From: JAKQLP01 sp964562165
GTDB lineage: Bacteria > Patescibacteriota > Dojkabacteria > B142 > OLB20
Direction of reading: 5' to 3'
Assembly (NCBI GenBank): GCA_964562165.1
Contig: CAZLRZ010000003.1
Location: 1 to 55,553, forward strand
DNA: 55,553 nt
A program made the position numbers and the translations under genes. Shown in pieces: positions 1 to 7,300 of the stretch. Within the stretch, counting starts at the first letter, position 1. The number at the start of each line of letters is the position of its first letter. Below the pieces are notes generated by a model. The model ran no database searches. It saw nothing but the letters and a program-made list of their open reading frames with translations, and had not been told where the DNA came from.

Positions 1-24
1 AATACCGGGTTAGATAAAGATTTT

Positions 25-57
25 AAACCGACCGAATTTTTCGGTCGGTTTTATTAT
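25..57 (+). terminator. intrinsic terminator of a gene left of the window
   Basis: A perfect 12-bp stem (25-36 with 40-51) with a 3-nt loop is followed on the plus strand by a T-rich run (ttattatt). On the minus strand the hairpin is followed by AAAA rather than T, so it serves a plus-strand gene ending at or before position 17. It lies directly beyond the stop codon of the minus-strand gene at 54 and may also help end that transcript. Confidence 0.8.
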
Positions 58-2057
58 TGGGAATTGTAAATAATGTTCTCCCACCATTTTTGACTTAACT
101 CAAGATATTTCCAATCGCCATATAGTACCAATGGATCAGTAATATCACGAATATCTAGATCGTCAAAACCAGTTTGATATTTAGTATTATACTCAGCCAA
201 AACATTAAACATTGTTTCTCTAGTTGTTGGATTTAGATAATACATTTCTCCAGTTTTCAGCTTTTCAAACCTTCCATTTTGTTCTAATGCTAAGGATAAA
301 ATCCCATAAATTATGCTATTTATTCTTTTTGTTTCAAGTTTCCTTATCTCGGGATTTGATTCTCCATCTCGAATTTTCATCAATGCTCCAAGCCTACTAA
401 ACGATCCTTTAATTTTATAAAAAGCATGACTAGCTATGGTTTCGTTGATTTCCGCTTCATGTTCAGTTTGAATCTGGACTTCATAAGCTACACCATCCTT
501 CTGAGCAATTATATGTACTGCTCCGTATCCGGTTTTTGATAACTCACTTAACTTCATTTCATATTCTTGATTATCAATTCTAATTTTGTTTGTTTTATTA
601 TTATTTGACTCAAGTCGCCATTCGATAGCCGGACCACCTCTTGGGTCTTCGATTTCACATCCGGAATCAACTAAACTTTGTAATACTGCACTTATATATC
701 TTCTTGTGTGTTTAACTGGATCACCATTTCTTGGTGGATTAGGGATAATGATTCTTGTCCCAATTGCATCTGAAACAATTTGTGTATCCCTTCCCTTTGC
801 CCTGTCTCTTTCCAACTTATCCATAATACTACCCAGACTTTTAACCCTAGTCGTTATCCTGTCCGGGGAAATACCTAATTTAGCTTTAAGAAGGCTATCT
901 GTTAATTTTGAATCTAGATTTGAAGTCTTTAGCACTCGATTGGCATTTTCGTAAATAGTAATTGCCTGTTGAACAATTTGTTTATCACTTTGATTTTCTC
1001 CACTATATAGAAACACATACGCACTTGAATAAGCCTCTTTTGCCAAAGCATCTAGCCCAACCAATTCCAATAAAGGAGCATAAAAAGATAGTATAGTTTG
1101 CGCCTTTCTCCAAGAATCAGCGTTAAATGGTGCATCTTGAAGCTCAACTATATACTGCGCTGTATTTATTGCTAAACCCTCAAGATCATTTTCATGGATT
1201 ATTTTAATCATTGTTACATAGTCTACTGCAGGCATTCGATAATGCATTATTGAACTTATGTCTTCTGCTGTTGCATTCTCGGGGAATTCAAATCCCTGCA
1301 TTAAATTTACCAGATTGCTTCTTAAGACATCACTATCACCACCATATGTATTAGACACCTCTATAACCCTATCCTCTAAATCTCTAAGATTGAATGCCAA
1401 GGCTTTAACTTCTTCGTCTTGTATATTATTAAGCGGATCAATTTTGTATGTTACATTTCTCCCGGCCATTTGAACAGTCTGAGTTTTAACCCGAGTCTCA
1501 TTTTGAATGCAATAATCATGGGCGAATAATAGATTTGCTGCACTCTCAAGCATTAATTGCCCTACTTGATTATCAATACGTTCAGCAGAATCCTCAATAC
1601 CAATAGCATATAAAGTTTGTCTTAATAGTTCTACTCTATAGTTGATTGCTGCCTGATCATCTGGGAAATCTTGAATTGTATCACTTAGTAAATGCATTGC
1701 AGAACTTAGCACAAATTCACTAGCCTTATTTAAATTAAAGATTTGATCCTCGGAATCACCGTCAAAACCATTTTTTAAAAATAAGCCACCTTCATTTTGG
1801 GTTAGATGAAGTAAGGTACCTAAACTAAATGGATAATTAGCTTCGACTACGCCCGTAGACTGTAATAAGTCAACTATAGCAAACGTTTTATTAATTACAG
1901 GCTCAAAATCAATCCCTACCTGTGGTGAATTTAAGCCTTTTATACCAAAATAGTTTTCTATTCCAGAATAAAGATTTAAAGCCATTGCAGGATTGACTTG
2001 TTCAAAGCCTCTCTTGGGAGCCACGTCTCGTTCAGGGTTTTTTCTGTTTCTTACCAA
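54..2057 (-). CDS. RelA/SpoT-family (p)ppGpp synthetase with degenerate N-terminal region
   Basis: This 667-residue protein carries a RelA/SpoT synthetase domain near residues 405-550. Visible signature elements are RVKSLGSIMDKL, DAIGTRIII (Mg-binding Asp), GYGAVHI (the Tyr that stacks on GTP, and the His) and YEVQIQT (catalytic Glu), so alarmone synthesis from ATP and GTP is plausible. The region before it (AQTILSFYAPLLELVGL) resembles the helical end of the SpoT hydrolase domain. An HD pair occurs near residue 180, but its spacing does not match the hydrolase motif, so hydrolysis is not predicted. No C-terminal TGS or ACT domain follows, unlike long RSH enzymes. The start is uncertain: the longest frame begins with TTG, and an ATG lies at codon 25 (1985). 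Its role would be the stringent response. Confidence 0.8.
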   Translation of the reverse strand: MVRNRKNPERDVAPKRGFEQVNPAMALNLYSGIENYFGIKGLNSPQVGIDFEPVINKTFAIVDLLQSTGVVEANYPFSLGTLLHLTQNEGGLFLKNGFDGDSEDQIFNLNKASEFVLSSAMHLLSDTIQDFPDDQAAINYRVELLRQTLYAIGIEDSAERIDNQVGQLMLESAANLLFAHDYCIQNETRVKTQTVQMAGRNVTYKIDPLNNIQDEEVKALAFNLRDLEDRVIEVSNTYGGDSDVLRSNLVNLMQGFEFPENATAEDISSIMHYRMPAVDYVTMIKIIHENDLEGLAINTAQYIVELQDAPFNADSWRKAQTILSFYAPLLELVGLDALAKEAYSSAYVFLYSGENQSDKQIVQQAITIYENANRVLKTSNLDSKLTDSLLKAKLGISPDRITTRVKSLGSIMDKLERDRAKGRDTQIVSDAIGTRIIIPNPPRNGDPVKHTRRYISAVLQSLVDSGCEIEDPRGGPAIEWRLESNNNKTNKIRIDNQEYEMKLSELSKTGYGAVHIIAQKDGVAYEVQIQTEHEAEINETIASHAFYKIKGSFSRLGALMKIRDGESNPEIRKLETKRINSIIYGILSLALEQNGRFEKLKTGEMYYLNPTTRETMFNVLAEYNTKYQTGFDDLDIRDITDPLVLYGDWKYLELSQKWWENIIYNSQ

Positions 2058-2153
2058 ATTAATATTACAAAAATTCGCCTTTACATTTTATCACAAACAG
2101 CTTCTCTATTGGATATATAACAAACACCCCATACCCTAACACAATCAAATCGT

Positions 2154-2183
2154 TTGATTATGCACACAAATAGTATGTATACT
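2154..2183 (+). promoter_or_regulatory. sigma70-type promoter for the SIMPL gene
   Basis: TTGATT (2154-2159), an 18-bp spacer and TATACT (2178-2183) lie 31 bp before the ATG at 2215. Transcription would begin near 2190 and leave a short leader of about 25 nt. The rest of the 157-bp divergent gap has no other clear signal. Confidence 0.6.
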
Positions 2184-2214
2184 ATAAATGTTTAATTGTT
2201 ATTTTCCCTCTTAA

Positions 2215-2988
2215 ATGAACGACATAAAACCAGTATTTCCCCAAATTATATCCTTTACAGCCAAGTTAACAATATTTTGGCTGTTTCTTTTAGTATTCAG
2301 TGTAATTATGTATTTTGTATTTTGGAAACCTGCAATTACTGATCTCACAAACGAACAAACCTTTACCGTTGATGCAGTTGCCAAAAGCGATTTCGCTCCT
2401 GATTTAGCCACAATTTCGACCGGATCAATTACCGAAGGAACCAATGCTAAAACTCTAAGAACTACTGCCGATACAAATTTAAAAAATGCAGTTGATCAAT
2501 TAATAACTTTTGGCATTCCAGAAGGCAAAATCAAATCAAACTATTCAATCGACCCTCAATATGACAAAGATTACGTTACTATTATTGGTTACAAAGCCAA
2601 TACTACATTGAATGTCGAAACAAAGGATTTTACACAAATTGATAAGATCCTAGAAATAGCACAAAATAATCAATTAAATAGAGTCAGCGGCGTATATTTT
2701 AGTTTTGAAGATCCTGTAGCCATTAGGGAATCTCTTAGAGAAGAGGCAATCGCTACTGCAAAAGCAAAGGCAGAAAAGATTGCAAAAGAATCTGGTTTAA
2801 CTCTAGGCAAGTTATTGAATGTTTATGAAGGGAATAATTATGCGTATGATAACTACAAAGTTAACTCATATTCACCTATGGCTTTAGATAGTGTAACTTC
2901 GAGTTCCGAAGAAGGAAGATCAGGAAGTTTTAATCCAGGTGAAACCGAAATGCAAATGGAAGTAACATTGATTTACGAAGTTAGATAA
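2215..2988 (+). CDS. SIMPL-domain (DUF541) membrane-anchored protein
   Basis: This 257-residue protein has one N-terminal membrane helix (about residues 16-37) followed by a SIMPL/DUF541 domain. Family features are the opening strand FTVDAVAKSDFAPDLATIS, the central IDPQYD / ITGYKA-like segment (here IIGYKANTTLNVETKD) and the helix EEAIATAKAKAEKIAKESGL. Members are periplasmic or cell-surface proteins of unclear biochemical role, some linked to oxidative stress. The domain should face outward, anchored by the single helix. It is divergent from the alarmone synthetase and convergent with the MFS gene, 8 bp apart. Confidence 0.85.
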   Translation: MNDIKPVFPQIISFTAKLTIFWLFLLVFSVIMYFVFWKPAITDLTNEQTFTVDAVAKSDFAPDLATISTGSITEGTNAKTLRTTADTNLKNAVDQLITFGIPEGKIKSNYSIDPQYDKDYVTIIGYKANTTLNVETKDFTQIDKILEIAQNNQLNRVSGVYFSFEDPVAIRESLREEAIATAKAKAEKIAKESGLTLGKLLNVYEGNNYAYDNYKVNSYSPMALDSVTSSSEEGRSGSFNPGETEMQMEVTLIYEVR

Positions 2989-2996
2989 AGATTAAC

Positions 2997-3620
2997 TCAA
3001 TAACTTTTTCTATTCCTACTTAAAAGGCTGACAGCTATTAATGCTCCGGCTAAAATGAAGAATCCAACAGAAGTGATTACATATTCAAAGATTTGTGGCG
3101 AAAGATTGCCAAAATATCCACCTAATAGTCCAAATCCGGCAGTTGAAATGCTCATCACGGTTTCGTAAATTCCATATTGAAAACCCTCACGATTTTTGTC
3201 GAGATTTTTTGCAAAAAGTTTTCGCCAATTATTTAAATTCATCGAAGCACCAAGTCCGCCCAGCCCCATTAACACATAATATTGATATTGATCAGTTACG
3301 ACCGAATAAAATAGATATGGGATTCCCATTAAAATGCATCCCAGCATTAAAAAGAAGATTTCATCTTTATCATGCTTGATCCTATCTGTAAGCATTCCAA
3401 TTGGCAATTGCGCGATGCTTCTTATTGCAAAGTAAATGGCCGTTCCTATACCAATATATTCAATTGTATTTCCATTAAACTTCCCTGATAAATATATAGC
3501 CAAAAGAGGACTGGCAATCGTCGAGGTTCCCCAAACAAGAATATCACTTAGAGTAAGTAGTAAAATTACACTGTTACTTCCTTTTTTCGAAGTGCTTGAT
3601 CCAATTTTTTTACCGTTCAT
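2997..3620 (-). CDS. half-size MFS-type transporter (six membrane helices)
   Basis: A 207-residue membrane protein with about six hydrophobic segments and the MFS motif A between helices 2 and 3 (GMLTDRIKHDKDE). A normal MFS protein has 12 helices and about 400 residues, so this equals only one six-helix bundle. The frame is clean, with an ATG start and a natural C-terminus rich in basic residues (SRNRKSY), so it does not look like a random truncation. It may work as a homodimer, or it may be a non-transporting remnant. The substrate cannot be told. It is separated from the sortase gene by 66 bp and may have its own promoter. Confidence 0.7.
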   Translation of the reverse strand: MNGKKIGSSTSKKGSNSVILLLTLSDILVWGTSTIASPLLAIYLSGKFNGNTIEYIGIGTAIYFAIRSIAQLPIGMLTDRIKHDKDEIFFLMLGCILMGIPYLFYSVVTDQYQYYVLMGLGGLGASMNLNNWRKLFAKNLDKNREGFQYGIYETVMSISTAGFGLLGGYFGNLSPQIFEYVITSVGFFILAGALIAVSLLSRNRKSY

Positions 3621-3686
3621 ACAAACTTTTTACCAATGTCTATATTCTACTTAATGCAAAACGACTTGTATAGATTTTAATGGATA

Positions 3687-4382
3687 TTAACGAATTACAC
3701 TTATGAGTTTTGCTTCTACTATTTGCCTTTGATAATTTATCCCGGCAGGCCAGCAACTCATTAAAGTAAGTTTATTATAGTCATAGGCCTGATTGGTAAG
3801 ATATTGAACATCTTCTGGCCATACTTTTTTAAGATTTGTAATTTCGTATTTATAGATTTTATCTTGAAACTTAATGTAGATGAGATCTTTAGGATTTAAT
3901 TTGTCTAAAAGATAAAATTGAACATTTTGATGGATACCGTCATAAAAATTTCTTCCAGAATGAGCAAATAAAAATGTATTCCCATTTTGACCAGGCAAAG
4001 CAGAAACAGAAGCGTGTGCAATCCCCTTACCTAAGGCTTTCGAATACACATTAATATCAAACGGATCAACATTTTCTACAATTTTTGCTTTAGTATTTAT
4101 TTTAGGGATAAACAATAAAAAATCTTCGAAACTAGAATAAACTGAATTATCCGAATTGACTTCGTCAGATCTCCCAAAATCATCAAACAAGTTTACAACT
4201 TCTTCTTTGGAAAATTCTTTACTTCCAAAATTATGAAGGAAATAATCAAATTCAAGATTTATTAGAGGATAGAAATTTATGAACAATAAAAGGATCCCGG
4301 TTAAAACAAAGAAAGCGCCGGCCCAAAAGAGTCCGGCGCTTAAGCTTACAATATTTTTCTTATTTTTTTCTTGCAAGGGCAT
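3687..4382 (-). CDS. sortase (cysteine transpeptidase)
   Basis: This 231-residue protein has an N-terminal membrane helix (about residues 16-38) and an extracellular sortase domain. The catalytic triad is visible: His141 in FLFAHSG, Cys210 in LTLMSCWPAG and Arg219 in NYQRQIVEA. Sortases cut LPxTG-like signals between Thr and Gly and attach the protein to the wall or to another subunit. Its ATG lies inside the last codons of the giant adhesin gene upstream (23-bp overlap), so the two are translationally coupled and this enzyme is probably dedicated to that adhesin, which carries LPRTG. The class is not assignable by eye; the TLxSC signature is general. Confidence 0.9.
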   Translation of the reverse strand: MPLQEKNKKNIVSLSAGLFWAGAFFVLTGILLLFINFYPLINLEFDYFLHNFGSKEFSKEEVVNLFDDFGRSDEVNSDNSVYSSFEDFLLFIPKINTKAKIVENVDPFDINVYSKALGKGIAHASVSALPGQNGNTFLFAHSGRNFYDGIHQNVQFYLLDKLNPKDLIYIKFQDKIYKYEITNLKKVWPEDVQYLTNQAYDYNKLTLMSCWPAGINYQRQIVEAKLISVIR

Positions 4383-7300
4383 AGATTGCTCCTCCTAAAA
4401 CTCCAACTCCAATAACTAAGATTGTTGTAAACAATCCATAGTTAAATTCTTTTTTTTCAGATTCTTGACCAAGAACATTTCCATTTTCATCAGTAACTAT
4501 TGTTGGATTTCCTAAGTCAGGATTTTCCCCTGTTGTATCTCCGTTCGTAGCTCCAGTTGTATTCCCAGTTGTCTCTCCCGCAACTGCACCGTTTGTTGAA
4601 GTGGTTCCATTAACATTGCCATTGTTAATAGGTGTGGTGGTAGCAAGAACAACTACAACTTTATCTCCTATTAAATCAGACCTATTACCAAGATCATCGA
4701 CAGCTTGTATTACGTAGTAATACTCTGGAGCTGTACATCCAGGGATAGTATCTGTGTATGAACCAATTTCGTTTGGAGCTAAATCATAGGTAAGAATTCT
4801 AGTTGTATCGTCAGCATTAAATGAAGTTAATGTTGATCTAAAAACATCGATTTTTGAGGTTCTAGCATCGTCTGCTGCCTGAAAATCTATTTTGTAACTA
4901 CATTCTGTTAATTCGGTTTTTAAATAGCTTTTAGGTGTTGCTGGCTTTGATCTATCGATTACAACTGTCACCTCATCAGAAATAGCTGTATTACCAGCTT
5001 TTTCAGAAGTTACCTTAAAAGTATAAGACCCGTCTAAAGTGATAACAGTAGAATTCACATTACATTTCCCGGTATTACCAGCAGGATTATCAATAGTAAT
5101 AGTTTGGAAAAGCTCATAATCTTCAACACCTGTCTTTGAATAACACTTTACAATTGTTGCCTCGTCAAGCCCCAACAAGTCTAATGTAACAAAAGTTAGA
5201 TCAAATTCGGGGTTTGATGTTGTATTCACAGGAGTTTCTAGATCGATCATAAAGGTTGCTGGAGCAGCAAAAGCTGTAATAGCCCCCATAAATGCCGCTA
5301 AGCTCATTATTAAAGGTATTCCAACAATAGCTAATGCATATTTAAAGAAACTTCCTTTGTTAAATTTGTTAATTACTCCAAGAGCCATCAAGCCTAAGCC
5401 AAATCCTATGATGCTAATTGAAACTATTAAGACCATCATTTCACTTCCTGTTCTTGGTAATTGTTCAGTTAAGATGTTAACTTGTTGCGTTGGTACTTCT
5501 TGTGGTGAATAAACATCAACGGAAGAACCTACAAAGTAACTGTCTCTAGTTGCATTTAATGCCAAAACATTATTACCGGTTTCTTCATTTCCAGCTAAAC
5601 CTCTTGCCCATGATAAATCTTTATAAACTCCATCATCTTGTCCATTAGAAACAATTGTTTGGTATTCAATCTGAACAGTATCTCCGGCGCTTATTGAGCC
5701 AACATTCCAAACACCTGGGGAATGATAAACGGGTTCGTATGGTACTCCATTTATTTTCCCAGTACCTGCAATATATTCAAATCCATCAGAAAACAGATCA
5801 GTAACTTGAACTTCAGATAAACTAGCAGGGGTTATTCCATCTCCAACAGATTCTGGAATAAATAGATCAATAAAGAATTTAACATTGCTTCCCGCTAGAA
5901 TCTTAGTTGGATAAATATTGTTTGATTTTTGAATAACCAATTGAGGCAACTGATTACCTACTTCACAAACAAAATTTAGACCATTAAGCATACTTGTTGC
6001 TACGGTTTCTATTGAGTTTGATCCTATCGAAGCGCTTAGATTGAGTTTTGTTAAGTTGTAGTCTTCGCGGATTTCAACGTCGTAACAGTTGATGCTAGTT
6101 AGAATCCAGCCATCTTCGATTTGCTCTTCAGAAAGTCTTTCTGAAAAAATGTAATTGCCTAGATACACATCATCAAAGACTGCTTCACCAAACTGATCTG
6201 TGAATGCAGATGCATATTCAATATTGTTATCAGTGTTGAATAACACCATCTCAAAGCCTTCTAATGGGACTTCTTGGGTTCCCTCTTCAGTATTTCTAAG
6301 TCCATCGCCATCAACATCGTTGAATTTTAAGACTCTAATTGTTCCTGGTATGTCATCGTTTGTAATAGTACAAACTTTGTCATCGCCGGGTAGCAGTGTA
6401 ATAGTACCGTATTCATCACAGTCTCCGCCCCAAACGGAAGGTTCGTATCCAAAGATGTTTTCCTCAGAAACATTTATTAAAGAATTCGCAGTAAATTCAT
6501 TAGCGACTCCACTTATGACTTCTAAAGAATCTACATATAATTTAAAATCAGATACTCCTAAAGTCCCACCATTGTCATTAATAACATTCTTTACAACAGT
6601 TAATTTTGGAGCTATATCGTCATTTGTGATCGAACAAAATGCCGTATCGCCTAAATTTAATTCAATATTGATATTATCTGTCATAACCCCTCCGTCACAA
6701 GACCATTCGCCTGCTGAATAACCACTGGGACCAGACTCACCCAAAGTGTAAGTTCCTTTTAATAAGGTATTATCACTAATAAAACCACCTTGTCCCGAAA
6801 GAGTTAATTCATTTAATGTCGCTGTTAACAACCAGTCAGTTGGAATCGATGTCCCACCGTTATCATTTATAACAAGCTTCTCTAAGACTAAGACCGGAGC
6901 TATATCGTCATTTGTAATGGTACAGGTAATATCTTCACCTTCATTTAATGTGATTGTTCCACCTAAAACTGCTGGACATTTATCATCACCAGTTATTGAG
7001 ACGAATTCATATCCATCTATTTGAGTTTCAGTAATTGAATAAGCAACATTAGAAAGGACTGTAAATTCAGTTCCTGATGATGTAGGATAATCTCCAGCCA
7101 TTAGTTGAAAGTCATCAGGTAAAGCATTTCCGCCATTATCATTGACGACGCTTTTGATTAAAGTTAGTCTAGGAGCTACTTCTGAATTTGTTATTGTACA
7201 AGTTTCAGTTTCTCCATTTGCCAATTCGATATTTGAACAATTGTCATAGGTAACTGTATAGCCTGGAGTTGGATCGTCTTCCACGATTGTATATGTCCCC

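Noticed and set aside
2188..2214. Eight-codon upstream ORF whose stop abuts the SIMPL start
   Set aside because: Its ATG lies only 4 nt after the -10 box, so it is probably not transcribed.
3436..3654. Long antisense frames inside genes
   Set aside because: They lie opposite well-supported genes, have no family motifs and no promoter of their own.
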